DNA of 64,000 nucleotides from G965229605 sp965229605 (GTDB lineage: Bacteria; Pseudomonadota; Alphaproteobacteria; CBDDJK01), in contig OZ245892.1 in NCBI GenBank assembly GCA_965229605.1, positions 2,046,001 through 2,110,000 on the forward strand, read 5' to 3'. Shown here piece by piece: positions 15,601 through 24,098 of this stretch. Every line of letters begins with the position of its first letter. The first letter of the stretch is position 1. The notes below the pieces were generated by a model. It saw only the letters and a list, made by a program, of their open reading frames with translations, was not told where the DNA came from and did not search any database. The position numbers were made by a program, and so were the translations under genes.

Positions 15601-18469
15601 CACCGATGTCTATTATTCTGGCGGCGGCGAAGACCCGGTCTCGATTGAACTGATGGATTATGATGGCGATGGCACCAAGGATATTATCGCCATCTATCAG
15701 AATACCAGCTCCGAACCTTCCTATGATGCGGCGGTCTTCCTGACCAACAATACCGGGCAGGTCACTGAATCTTTTATTCTGATTGAAGGCGGCACTTCCA
15801 ATCCCGTCGATTATGCCGGGGGTGCTATCCTGGATTATAACAATGACGGGATTGATGATATCCTGATCACCTCCCAAAACACCAATAACGATGTGCTGGT
15901 GCTGCGCGGCGGCGCTGCCCTGCAAGCCGCAAATATCGGCACCAGCGGCGGCCCAACCGGGGTGAATCAGCTGAATGCCGAAAGCCTGACCAGCAATGCC
16001 AGCCTGGCCCTGCGGGTTGATCCCGCCACCATCACCATTGGCCATACCGTCAAACTCTTTGACCCGTCCGGCAACAGCATTTTCACCACCACCCTTCAAA
16101 ATGACGGCTCGGGCGGTGTGCAGGGCTTAAGTGGCGATTATCTCACCGTCACCCTTGATTCGGCCGCCATGACCGCCCTTTCTGCGCTGGGTGATGGCAA
16201 TCATACGCTGCACGTTGAAATGGCCGATGCCTTTAACAATGGCGCCAGTGCCAATATAACCATTGAACAGGCCAGCACCGTGCCAACCATCAGTGTTGAC
16301 GACACCGTGCTTAACGAAAACGGTGCGGGCAGCATCACCGATGATTCGGTGCAGATTACCGGCACCAGCAGCGATGCCAATTATATTCTGGTCACCGTGG
16401 CTGATGACGGCGGCGGCAGCAGTGCCAATACCGCAACCTATAAAGTCTCGCCAGATTCCACTGGCACCTGGACTCTTGACCTTGATACCGCCACCCCGCA
16501 AGGCGGCAATGCCATCACCACCGATAACGGCGATACGTTCTCTGTCACCGCATCGGCCCACGGCACCCTCAATAATACCGGCACCACCGCCACCGCCAAT
16601 GACTATGTGGTTGACCTCTTCGCCCCAACCCTGATGCCGCAATATGATACCTTCGATTATTACGAATTCGCCTGGCCCGTCACCAACTATGTCACCAATT
16701 ACTACAATGCCGGGACCTTCGGCGATGTTAATGGCGATGGCAATATCGACTTCGCCGCAACATTGGACGGAACCGGCAATGATGCCGGGGTCTTCTATGG
16801 CAACAACGGCGGCACCTTTGATGATCAGGGCGACATCGCCTTGGTCACCAGCCAGTCGGTCCGCACAACAGAACTGGTTGATTTAAACGGCGATGGCTAT
16901 GACGATATGATCATCATTGACCGCCGCTATGTCTATACAGTTCTTGCCGATGGCAACGGCGGCTTTGAAAACACCACCAACCTGCTCTATGATTCAGGCA
17001 ACACTTACTTGGGCGATATGTACGGGGCCCCTGTCAGCACCGGGGACTTTAACGGTGACGGCCATATGGACTTTTCCTTCACCAATTCTTACGGCAATGA
17101 AATTGCAGGCGGTCTTTATACCTTTATGGGCAACGGCACTGGCACCAGCTTTGATGAACAGTTCCTGCGCACCGAAGACAGCCAATATGATGTCAATACA
17201 GCAAGCCAGATGGCCGATGTCACTGGTGATGGCATTGCCGATATGATCTATTTTAAAAGAGGGGCCAGTAGCCCCTGGTCACACTATCTCACCGTGACCG
17301 CTGGCCAGGATAACACCGGCACCCCCCTCGTCCAGAACTGGAGCCAGACCATTTACACCGGCTATGACAATAATATAACATCGACTCTGGAAGTCGCCGA
17401 TCTTAATGGCGATGGCTGGAAGGATATCGCCTTTACCCATGGTAACACCCCCTATATTGAGATTTATCTCAATACGCAGGGCGGCCACTATAGCAACAGC
17501 TATAATGCGAACAGCGTCTCCGTCCTCGACCTCAATGCACTTTTGGGCCGCTCCGTTTATGCCGTCCACGATATGGAATTGACGGATATTGATGGCGATG
17601 GCGATACCGATATTCTGCTCGCACTTGCCTCAACCAGCAGCTCTTATATAGATGAACAGGTGATTTTAACCCAGAATGCCGATGGCAGCTTTTCTGAATT
17701 TTCAAGCCTCACCTTTGACGGTCGCGCAATCAACATGGGCGGGGATAGAGGGATAAGTAACAAAGTCCAATATGAAGATTTTAATGGCGACGGGTTGCTC
17801 GACACGTTAATTTTCAACCGGGCTTTATCCAACAATAACGGCTATGACCCGCGTATCCACTGGGGACGGGTCGCCACCGTCACTGGTGACGTCATCAATC
17901 AGGACAATGAAATCCTCACCGTTGCCCTTGGCGATGCCACCGCTGCCGGTGACACGCTTGTTGTCACCTATAACGGCAACCAAATCGGCACCGCAACCAC
18001 GACCGCTACCGATATCTCCAATGGCTCAATGGATATCACCCTCAATAATGTCGAAAACCTCTATAACGGCGGCAGAAACCAGCTGACCTTCACCATCTCC
18101 GATGCCCTGGGCGGAACCAACACCTATCTCCAGTCCATGGAAGTCGCCACCAATAGTGCGGCCTCCAACAGCTATATCCTCCACTTTGACGGCGAAGCAG
18201 ATACCCTCACCAGCTTCACAGCTGGCGACGGCGCAGGCGGCGATAAAATGAATATATCCCAACTCCTCACCGATGCGGGCTATACCGGCAACATCAACTG
18301 GAACGACCTTGAATCCGGCGGCTATATCTCCCGCACCGATGATGGCTCCGGCAACACAATCATCAGCGTCGATAAAGACGGCTCCGCCGGAACAACCCAT
18401 GACCTCCAGCATATCGTAACCCTCAATAACACCACCGCCTCAAACCTCGACGACGACGATATTGAATAA
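12632..18469 (+). CDS. giant FG-GAP/Ig-like repeat exoprotein, type I secreted; N-terminus probably truncated
   Basis: 1945 residues. Three successive modules each combine an Ig-like domain (VTVADDG...TATYKV, TWTLDLDTATP, SVTASAHG) with a propeller-like set of calcium-binding FG-GAP/VCBS motifs (DFNGDG.xD, DYDGDGxxDI). The C-terminus (HFDGEADTLTSF, DKMNISQLL, TIISVDKDG, HIVTLNN) resembles type I secretion target domains. Modules 2 and 3 repeat with a 1821-base (607-residue) period and are near-identical in places. The first about 25 residues match nothing, and homology to the Ig module begins in mid-domain near ISGSANGAQFVLVTV (about 12710). The present start is therefore probably not original and the gene is likely 5'-truncated. 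Likely a surface or released adhesin; no secretion genes are adjacent. Confidence 0.8.
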   Translation: MVLRPNLPIEESSVRAMGGQGTDKRISGSANGAQFVLVTVHDDDSGGGGGGTVTYKVAVDTAAGGTWTLDLESDHFYQGVGSVNTYNHGDLITINATAYDEAGNGTAAPATVFAVSEFGPQFADPVTLANVEGTGSDKMTNLHIGDFNGDGAMDYATSYGDNTNEMVMRLKDNGTPGNTDYTALNFYSQSGDRIERSAVGDANGDGIDDIMYVDIDGYLTLAEGDGTTIRSYLSDLPRIDIDTMLMFDFDGDGDLDIVFGSDYTSSYAELNIYENDGAGNFNSLTGVDSDNATVTDIKRADFNDDGKDDLIVNVNSSSKANFVVMSGEDSQGNPTFNTYAFSTEPTSFKMEVGLLDDNDQEDVIWTDDGTFIIYYDMGANGLAASSSEFIYSDGAMDPIDVEIMDYDGDGNNDILVAYQHSSSESSVDLEVFLTNDSGWVTGSQVLLDSGYTNYYTLDLIDYNSDGIEDIFIGGTTQNSETVLIRGGANLQAGNIGTSSGPTGVNQLNAESASSNASLLLRVDASTMAVGQTIELFDPSGNSIFTTTTASDGSGGVQGLSGDYLTITLDSAAMTALSGLGDGNHTLRVDMADAFKNTVSASIMIEQATTLPTLTVDDTVLNENSPGSISDDSVQITGTSTDANYILVTIADDGVGSSPNTATYRVNPDSTGAWTLDLDTATPQSGTATTVDQNDTFSITASAHGDLNNTGTTATSTDFIVSGPGPQFAEAETIDNVLANYSYAMTNIKVGDFNGDGFDDFAGMYSGDNDIRLYFTDGVVGSTTTTRMSKAARSNLDAMDVGDVTGDGIDDVVYMDGSEYLMTLQGDGTLSSTYIYQLPTSTINDMVLFDYDGDGDLDLAIATAKTSSGQEIHVYTNDGNGNFSSGYSHEVNLNTRGLAKGDFNNDGMEDLVAVSDSSNYNDRLYISTSTTDTPSFDVKRFAQDSFSAMYGEGLVVDYLGSDTQKQDIVVGDYTYFTIFYDMEESGSYLSTTDVYYSGGGEDPVSIELMDYDGDGTKDIIAIYQNTSSEPSYDAAVFLTNNTGQVTESFILIEGGTSNPVDYAGGAILDYNNDGIDDILITSQNTNNDVLVLRGGAALQAANIGTSGGPTGVNQLNAESLTSNASLALRVDPATITIGHTVKLFDPSGNSIFTTTLQNDGSGGVQGLSGDYLTVTLDSAAMTALSALGDGNHTLHVEMADAFNNGASANITIEQASTVPTISVDDTVLNENGAGSITDDSVQITGTSSDANYILVTVADDGGGSSANTATYKVSPDSTGTWTLDLDTATPQGGNAITTDNGDTFSVTASAHGTLNNTGTTATANDYVVDLFAPTLMPQYDTFDYYEFAWPVTNYVTNYYNAGTFGDVNGDGNIDFAATLDGTGNDAGVFYGNNGGTFDDQGDIALVTSQSVRTTELVDLNGDGYDDMIIIDRRYVYTVLADGNGGFENTTNLLYDSGNTYLGDMYGAPVSTGDFNGDGHMDFSFTNSYGNEIAGGLYTFMGNGTGTSFDEQFLRTEDSQYDVNTASQMADVTGDGIADMIYFKRGASSPWSHYLTVTAGQDNTGTPLVQNWSQTIYTGYDNNITSTLEVADLNGDGWKDIAFTHGNTPYIEIYLNTQGGHYSNSYNANSVSVLDLNALLGRSVYAVHDMELTDIDGDGDTDILLALASTSSSYIDEQVILTQNADGSFSEFSSLTFDGRAINMGGDRGISNKVQYEDFNGDGLLDTLIFNRALSNNNGYDPRIHWGRVATVTGDVINQDNEILTVALGDATAAGDTLVVTYNGNQIGTATTTATDISNGSMDITLNNVENLYNGGRNQLTFTISDALGGTNTYLQSMEVATNSAASNSYILHFDGEADTLTSFTAGDGAGGDKMNISQLLTDAGYTGNINWNDLESGGYISRTDDGSGNTIISVDKDGSAGTTHDLQHIVTLNNTTASNLDDDDIE
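14110..14600. repeat. internal exoprotein repeat, copy 1
   Basis: Highly similar at the DNA level to 15931-16421, offset 1821 bases. It covers the linker GPTGVNQLNAES through the Ig-like VDDTVLNEN and DDSVQITGTS block. The offset is a multiple of three, so repeat-mediated gain or loss of a whole module keeps the frame. Confidence 0.75.
15931..16421. repeat. internal exoprotein repeat, copy 2
   Basis: Partner of 14110-14600. It shares long identical runs such as the segment around the tgattcggtgcagatta word (14521 and 16342). It suggests recent module duplication, or gene conversion between modules. Confidence 0.75.
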
Positions 18470-18586
18470 GGATACGCGCAAAAAACAGCTTGAGTGCGTA
18501 CACTGGCATGAAAAAGCTGGACCTGCGGGTTAAAGGCGGCTAGAATTAACTATTCGGTTTGTTATTTCCGGCTGTTATGTCTGGGT

Positions 18587-18609
18587 AAGTCTGGTATCAT
18601 TACAGACTT
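18587..18609. promoter_or_regulatory. inverted repeat upstream of clpP
   Basis: AAGTCTG and CAGACTT, perfect 7-base arms around 9 bases, about 110 bases before the clpP start. It could be an operator or a weak hairpin closing the exoprotein transcript; there is no T-run. Confidence 0.3.
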
Positions 18610-18637
18610 GATATAGGCAGGCTTGATACAGGGCAGG

Positions 18638-18663
18638 CTTGCTCCAAGCTGCTATGACATATA
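18638..18663 (+). promoter_or_regulatory. possible heat-shock (sigma32-type) promoter of clpP
   Basis: CTTGCT at 18638-18643, 14 bases, then CATATA at 18658-18663. This resembles CTTG...CATNT heat-shock promoters, which would suit clpP. The start codon follows 53 bases later. The match is partial and has no independent support. Confidence 0.35.
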
Positions 18664-18715
18664 AAACTTTCTGTAAAGATGATTGAATCGGTGCAACTCC
18701 GACAAGGTGAGATTA

Positions 18716-19348
18716 ATGCGCACACCCGAAGATTTAACGATGAATTACCTGGTTCCGATGGTGGTTGAGCAGACCAACCGTGGGGAGCGGTCTTATGATA
18801 TTTATTCGCGTTTGTTGAAGGAGCGGATTATTTTTCTGTCTGGCGGGGTGAATGATCCGGTGGCGAGTGTTATTTGTGCGCAGCTTTTGTATCTGGAATC
18901 TGAGAACCCGCGCAAGGATATTGCGCTTTATATCAATTCACCGGGAGGGGTGGTGACATCGGGTCTGTCGATTTATGACACCATGCAGTATGTCCGCCCG
19001 GATGTGATGACGCTTTGTCTGGGGCAGGCGGCTTCGATGGGGTCACTTTTGCTGGCTGCGGGAGCGAAGGACAAGCGTTTTGCGTTGCCGCATAGCCGGA
19101 TTATGGTCCACCAGCCTTCGGGAGGGGCGCAGGGTCAGGCGACGGACATCGAGATTCAGGCCCGCGAGATTTTAAGAATGCGGGAGGCTTTGAACAAAAT
19201 CTATGTTAAACATACCAAGCGTCGTTTGAAGGAGATTGAGCGTGCGATGGACCGGGATAAATTTATGAATCCGGAGGAGGCGCAAGAGTTCGGGTTGATT
19301 GATCAGGTAACGATTGCCCGGCCGATGGATTTTGAGCAAGAGAGCTAA
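18716..19348 (+). CDS. clpP: ATP-dependent Clp protease proteolytic subunit ClpP
   Basis: Serine peptidase that forms the tetradecameric chamber fed by ClpX. From the ATG at 18716 the protein has 210 residues. The family opening NYLVPMVVEQT is followed by the nucleophile Ser107 in GQAASMGS and catalytic His132 in RIMVHQPSGG. A longer reading from TTG at 18683 adds 11 residues that do not look like ClpP. The ATG has an AAGGTGAG ribosome site at the right distance. clpX follows 21 bases later, the usual alphaproteobacterial arrangement, so the pair is an operon. Confidence 0.95.
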   Translation: MRTPEDLTMNYLVPMVVEQTNRGERSYDIYSRLLKERIIFLSGGVNDPVASVICAQLLYLESENPRKDIALYINSPGGVVTSGLSIYDTMQYVRPDVMTLCLGQAASMGSLLLAAGAKDKRFALPHSRIMVHQPSGGAQGQATDIEIQAREILRMREALNKIYVKHTKRRLKEIERAMDRDKFMNPEEAQEFGLIDQVTIARPMDFEQES

Positions 19349-19369
19349 ATCAGGGATGTAAAGAGCAAG

Positions 19370-20632
19370 ATGAGCGAATTTGAGACAGGACGCCCGCAAG
19401 GCTATCACTGTTCTTTCTGCGGCAAGAGTCAAGAGGAAGTCGGCAAATTGATTGCTGGCCCGGACCTTTATATCTGCAATGAGTGTGTGGATTTGTGCTG
19501 TGATATTATTCGCGATGACTTGGCTGCAAATCTGCGGGAGGCCACCACGGCGATTCCAACACCGTCTTCTATTCGCAAGACACTGGATGAATATGTGATT
19601 GGCCAGGACCTTGCCAAGAAGATTTTGTCGGTTGCGGTTTATAATCATTACAAGCGCCTCGACAGTGTTGAGGCCGGAGTTCTTGATCAGGTTGAACTTG
19701 GCAAGTCGAATATTCTGCTGATGGGGCCGACTGGCTGCGGGAAGACTTTGCTGGTGCAAACGCTGGCCCGGGTTTTGGATGTGCCGTTTACGATAGCTGA
19801 TTCCACTTCGTTGACCGAGGCTGGGTATGTTGGAGAGGATGTCGAGAATATTCTTCTACGACTCCTGCAAGCGGCGGATAATAATGTCGAGCGTGCCCAG
19901 CGTGGCATTGTCTATATTGACGAGGTGGACAAGATCACCCGTAAATCGGACAATCCGTCGATTACCCGTGATGTTTCTGGCGAAGGCGTGCAGCAGGCTT
20001 TGCTGAAAATTATGGAAGGGACTGTTGCCGCTGTTCCGCCACAAGGCGGGCGCAAACACCCGCAACAGGAGTTTTTGCAGATTGACACCACCAATATTCT
20101 TTTTATCTGCGGCGGCGCTTTTGTCGGGCTTGAGCGCATTATCGAACAGCGGAGCCAAAAAGGCCAGGCCATCGGTTTTGGCGCAGAATTGCGAGACCCG
20201 AACCGGCGGCTGGTTGGCGAAATTCTGGCAGATGTCATGCCCGATGACCTTCACCGCTTTGGTCTGATTCCTGAATTTATTGGTCGCTTGCCGGTTGTGG
20301 CAACCTTGCATGATCTGGATGAAAATGCGCTTGTGTCTATTCTGACCCAGCCGCGCAATGCCCTGACCAAACAATTTGCCAAGTTATTTAACATGGAGGG
20401 GGTTGAGCTGGAATTCACCGAAGATGCGCTGATTGAAATTGCCCGCAAGGCTCTGGATATGAAGACCGGGGCCAGAGGACTGCGCGCCATCGTTGAACAG
20501 CTGCTTCTGGATACCATGTATGATCTTCCAGATATGGAGGATGTCGAAAAAGTCATTGTCAATCGCGACATGGTTCTGGATGCGGGCCAACCGCTTTATC
20601 TCTATGAAAACCCGGAGCGGCAAGCCAGCTGA
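19370..20632 (+). CDS. clpX: ATP-dependent Clp protease ATP-binding subunit ClpX
   Basis: AAA+ unfoldase that recognises substrates and translocates them into ClpP. The N-terminal zinc-binding domain has Cys14, Cys17, Cys36 and Cys39. Walker A GPTGCGKT is at 119-126, pore loop GYVGED follows, Walker B is IVYIDEVDKI, and IGFGAE is the ClpP-docking IGF loop. Length (420) and composition are standard. It follows clpP directly. The usual downstream neighbour lon is not present; pyrF follows instead after about 110 bases that show no terminator. Confidence 0.97.
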   Translation: MSEFETGRPQGYHCSFCGKSQEEVGKLIAGPDLYICNECVDLCCDIIRDDLAANLREATTAIPTPSSIRKTLDEYVIGQDLAKKILSVAVYNHYKRLDSVEAGVLDQVELGKSNILLMGPTGCGKTLLVQTLARVLDVPFTIADSTSLTEAGYVGEDVENILLRLLQAADNNVERAQRGIVYIDEVDKITRKSDNPSITRDVSGEGVQQALLKIMEGTVAAVPPQGGRKHPQQEFLQIDTTNILFICGGAFVGLERIIEQRSQKGQAIGFGAELRDPNRRLVGEILADVMPDDLHRFGLIPEFIGRLPVVATLHDLDENALVSILTQPRNALTKQFAKLFNMEGVELEFTEDALIEIARKALDMKTGARGLRAIVEQLLLDTMYDLPDMEDVEKVIVNRDMVLDAGQPLYLYENPERQAS

Positions 20633-20743
20633 CTTTATTTCCTTTCTTTTAACGTCTCCATTCTTTCGCCTTGTTCAAGGCTCAAATGGCCAATCCATCT
20701 GTTCTTAATCTATGGCCGCTTCTATGATCTTATACGCTGACGC

Positions 20744-21505
20744 ATGATGACAGAAATTGCTAGGGTCAGGACCCATAAGATATTTGTCGCGCTGGATACA
20801 ACCGACCTGCAAGCTGCGCGGCAGCTGGCGGGATCAGTGGCCCGGGCCGGTGGGTCGCTTAAAATCGGCCTGACCTTTTTTTGTGCGCATGGCCCTGCGG
20901 GGACCCGTGACCTGATTAACCATGCTCATGATCAAGCCGGTTCAATGCCTGCTATTTTTCTTGATCTCAAGTTACATGATATTCCAAACACGGTTGCCGG
21001 TGCTATAGAGGCCCTGGCTCCGCTGGCCCCGGATGTGTTGACTCTTCATGCAGGCGGCGGGCTTGCCATGATGAAGGCGGCGCAAAAGAAGGTGGAGGAT
21101 TTGTCCTTAAAAACCCGCCTGGCGGCTGTCAGTGTGTTGACCAGCCTTGATCAGACCGACCTTGCTGAGCTTGGCATTTTGGGGGATTCATCTGATCCGG
21201 TTAGCCATCAGGTCGCCAGGCTTGCGGCTTTGGCTAAACAGGCCGGAATCGGGGCCGGGATTGCAGCCCCCAGCGATCTTGGTTTGCTGCGTCAGACTCT
21301 TGGCCCGGATTTTCGCTTGATATGCCCGGGGATTCGTCCAGCCGGGGCCGATCTCGGCGATCAAAAGCGCGTGCTTACCCCCAAAGAGGCGATAGCAGCC
21401 GGGGCCGATTATCTGGTGATTGGTCGCCCGGTGACAGCGGCGGCTGATCCGGTGGCAGCTTTTCATCAGATTGTTGCCTCGATCACACAAGAAGCGGATC
21501 AATAG
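20744..21505 (+). CDS. pyrF: orotidine 5'-phosphate decarboxylase
   Basis: Last step of UMP synthesis: decarboxylates OMP. The TIM-barrel signature LDLKLHDIPNTV carries the catalytic Asp74-Lys76-Asp79 set, and the phosphate-binding CPGIRPAG lies near the C-terminus. Length 253. The first 12 residues (MMTEIARVRTHK) are unusual: codons for about residues 6-13 are encoded by a 21-base match to the MITE terminus at 20761-20781, immediately before the conserved IFVALDTTD core. An element end therefore appears to have rebuilt the 5' coding end. The gene lies directly upstream of mreD (8 bases). Confidence 0.93.
   Translation: MMTEIARVRTHKIFVALDTTDLQAARQLAGSVARAGGSLKIGLTFFCAHGPAGTRDLINHAHDQAGSMPAIFLDLKLHDIPNTVAGAIEALAPLAPDVLTLHAGGGLAMMKAAQKKVEDLSLKTRLAAVSVLTSLDQTDLAELGILGDSSDPVSHQVARLAALAKQAGIGAGIAAPSDLGLLRQTLGPDFRLICPGIRPAGADLGDQKRVLTPKEAIAAGADYLVIGRPVTAAADPVAAFHQIVASITQEADQ
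20761..20781. repeat. 21-base MITE terminus remnant inside pyrF
   Basis: Exact match to the first 21 bases of the 275-bp element (TAGGGTCAGGACCCATAAGA plus T) and then diverges. No second end is nearby. It encodes pyrF N-terminal residues ARVRTHKI. Confidence 0.7.
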
Positions 21506-21513
21506 AGGCTGCT

Positions 21514-22155
21514 ATGACTGATCCTGCCCGACCAGCCCGTGACAACGACAGCTCATCGGGCCTGTTGAATCCAAATTCCAGGCAGAAAACCAAGGTTCCA
21601 GCGCGAGCCCGCACAAAACAGCACCATCCAATTGCCAGAGTTGACACCTTCTGGATACGTTTGCGCCATGCGGTCCTGATCAGTATGCCATTGCTGCTGC
21701 TGACCGGGCTGGTTTTACTACAGCCCCTGCCCTGGCCTATTCCCCGGCTGATGGATATCGCACCGCAAATCACCCTTGCCGGTATTTTTTTCTGGCGGGT
21801 GCGCTGTCCGGCTCATATGCATTTATCCTTTATATTTGCGCTGGGACTGTTAAGCGATCTGATCAATGGTCATCCCCTGGGACCAGCCAGCCTTTCCTTC
21901 ATCAGCGCGGCCCTTTTAAGCTCCCTCTGGACGCGGGAGGCCGGACGCAAAGGCTTTTTCCCGGAATGGGGCGTTTTCTTCGTTGTTGCTTTTCTGGCAC
22001 AACTGGTTGAGGCCGTTGCCGCTTTTGTCGCGCTTGGGACTTTCCCCCCTCCAGAGGCCTTGTTCTTTCGCTATCTTTTGACAATAGCCCTTTATCCGCT
22101 GGTTGCGGTGGCCTTTTTCCCGCTTTGGCGGGTATTGGTCAGGGTGGAGGAATAA
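21514..22155 (+). CDS. mreD: rod shape-determining membrane protein MreD
   Basis: Integral membrane component of the elongasome. After an about 45-residue polar, basic N-terminal extension there are about five hydrophobic segments (beginning VLISMPLLLLTGLVLL), with FALGLLSDLINGHPLGPASLSF, the conserved MreD loop region. 213 residues, slightly long because of the N-terminal tail. It is followed by mrdA and rodA as in many alphaproteobacteria, but mreB and mreC, normally immediately upstream, are missing; pyrF occupies that place. Position and topology make the call fairly secure. Confidence 0.8.
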   Translation: MTDPARPARDNDSSSGLLNPNSRQKTKVPARARTKQHHPIARVDTFWIRLRHAVLISMPLLLLTGLVLLQPLPWPIPRLMDIAPQITLAGIFFWRVRCPAHMHLSFIFALGLLSDLINGHPLGPASLSFISAALLSSLWTREAGRKGFFPEWGVFFVVAFLAQLVEAVAAFVALGTFPPPEALFFRYLLTIALYPLVAVAFFPLWRVLVRVEE

Positions 22156-22217
22156 TAATGTGGCCTGGCGAAAAAAAATGACTGAAAAAAAGCTGCCTGA
22201 AGATAAGGGAGAATCCG

Positions 22218-24077
22218 ATGCGCTTTATTGAGCGTCACCGTGGTCGGCGGTTCACCCGGCGGGCTTTCTTGATGATGGGGCTGCAGGCGGCAGCTACCAG
22301 CGCGTTGGGCCTGCGCCTTTATCATTTGCAGAATAATGAAGGGGAACGTTACCGTGAGCTTGCCGATAGAAACCGGATCAATTTTCGCCTGGTGGAGCCT
22401 TTAAGAGGGCGAATTCTTGACCATAAAGGGATTGTGCTTGCTGAAAACAAGGACAGTTTTAACCTGCAACTGGTGCCGGAAGAGGCTGCCGAAGCCGGGG
22501 TTGAGGTGGTTTTGCGGCGGATCACCGACATAGTGAGCTTGGGGGAGACAAGAATTAAAAAGCTCTTGCGTGAAACGCAGCGGCACCCACCTTTTGTTCC
22601 GATCATGGTGCGTGAATTTTTGACCTATGAAGAAATGGCGCGAGTTAGCCTCTGGCTTTATGACTTGCCGGGAGCACGTATTGGCGAAGGCCATATGCGC
22701 TATTATCCGGCGGGTCCGGTCAGTAGCCATATCACCGGTTTTGTCGGGCGGGCGGGGCCAGAAGAAATCGGCGATGACCCGCTGTTAAAACTGCCGGGGA
22801 TGCGTATTGGCAAACAGGGCGTTGAGCACCGCTATGAGGTCCGGCTACGCGGGGAAGGCGGTCATAGCCGTCAAGAGGTCAATGTTCATGGGCGGGTCAT
22901 TGATGTGATTGACAAACGAAGCGCGCAGCCTGGCGAAACCATCGCGCTGCATCTGGATCAGGAGTTGCAACAACTGGCCTATCAGTTTTTGCAGGAAAAA
23001 CGCGCCGGGGCCGCCGTTGTCCTTAATGTCAAGGATGGGGCCATCCGGGCATTGGCCTCGGTCCCGGCCTACGATCCAAATTTATTTGTTGACGGGATTT
23101 CAAAAAAGAACTGGCGGGCACTGATTGATAACCCGCTTGGGCCGATGACCAACAAGGCGGTTTCCGGCCTTTATGCGCCGGGATCAACCTTTAAAATGGC
23201 GACATTGCTGGCGGCTCTGGAAGCCGGTATTTCCCCGCAACGCCGGTTTTTCTGTCGTGGCTATCTTGAGCTTAAAGGGCGTCGCTTCCACTGCTGGAAA
23301 GAAGAAGGACATGGATTCGTTTCAGCAAAATCGGCGATGGCACAATCCTGCGACATCTGGTTTTATAATATTGCACAGGAAGTGGGGACTGATGCGATTG
23401 CCGATGCGGCACGGCGGCTTGGGCTTGGCACGCAAACCGGTATTGATCTTGGCAGCGAGTCCAGCGGGCTGGTTCCCGACCGCGCTTGGAAGCGGCAAAC
23501 ACTGGATGAACCTTGGTTTGAGGGAGAAACACTGATCAATGCGATTGGTCAGGGCTTTGTGCTGGCCACCCCCTTGCAGCTGGCCAAAATGACGGCCTGT
23601 ATTGCCAATGGCGGACAGCCGATTCAGCCCAGACTGCTTAAAACGGCAAAAGATACCGGCATATCAGACAATGCAACGGAACCGGGCAAGCCATCAGACC
23701 GGATCAATCCCGACCATCTTGCCTTTTTACGCGAAACTATGATGGAAGTGGTTGAAAATCCGCGCGGGACTGCGCATTCACGGCTCTATAATCCCAACCG
23801 CCCGACCATTGCCGGGAAAACCGGCACCAGTCAGGTCCGCCGGATCAGCTTGCAAGAGCGGGAGAAAGGCATTCGCAAGGGCGAGGATATTGCTTGGAAA
23901 CTGCGTGATCATGCGCTGTTTGTCGGGTTTGCGCCTGCCGAAAACCCGCGCTACGCGGTATCGGTTCTGGTTGAACATGGCGGCAGCGGGTCCTCTACGG
24001 CGGCCCCGATTGCCCGCGATCTTTTATGGCGCGCCCTTGATCTGGACCAGGGCGATAAAATTACCCGCCCAGTCTGA
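22218..24077 (+). CDS. mrdA: penicillin-binding protein 2 (peptidoglycan transpeptidase)
   Basis: Class B PBP that cross-links peptidoglycan for lateral wall growth with RodA. There is one N-terminal membrane anchor (FLMMGLQAAATSALGLRLY region), then a pedestal domain. The catalytic motif STFK begins at Ser323, an SCD variant of the SxN motif lies in MAQSCDIWFY, and KTG is at 534-536. Length 619 is normal. It starts 62 bases after mreD with a usable GGGAGA-type ribosome site and precedes rodA by 21 bases. Confidence 0.95.
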   Translation: MRFIERHRGRRFTRRAFLMMGLQAAATSALGLRLYHLQNNEGERYRELADRNRINFRLVEPLRGRILDHKGIVLAENKDSFNLQLVPEEAAEAGVEVVLRRITDIVSLGETRIKKLLRETQRHPPFVPIMVREFLTYEEMARVSLWLYDLPGARIGEGHMRYYPAGPVSSHITGFVGRAGPEEIGDDPLLKLPGMRIGKQGVEHRYEVRLRGEGGHSRQEVNVHGRVIDVIDKRSAQPGETIALHLDQELQQLAYQFLQEKRAGAAVVLNVKDGAIRALASVPAYDPNLFVDGISKKNWRALIDNPLGPMTNKAVSGLYAPGSTFKMATLLAALEAGISPQRRFFCRGYLELKGRRFHCWKEEGHGFVSAKSAMAQSCDIWFYNIAQEVGTDAIADAARRLGLGTQTGIDLGSESSGLVPDRAWKRQTLDEPWFEGETLINAIGQGFVLATPLQLAKMTACIANGGQPIQPRLLKTAKDTGISDNATEPGKPSDRINPDHLAFLRETMMEVVENPRGTAHSRLYNPNRPTIAGKTGTSQVRRISLQEREKGIRKGEDIAWKLRDHALFVGFAPAENPRYAVSVLVEHGGSGSSTAAPIARDLLWRALDLDQGDKITRPV

Positions 24078-24098
24078 GCAGTTGAAGCTGATGGTGCC

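Noticed and set aside
12632..18469. CRISPR-like array in the repetitive 12.6-18.5 kb region
   Set aside because: Repeats are protein-coding, imperfect and spaced by hundreds to thousands of bases; no cas genes are seen in the window.
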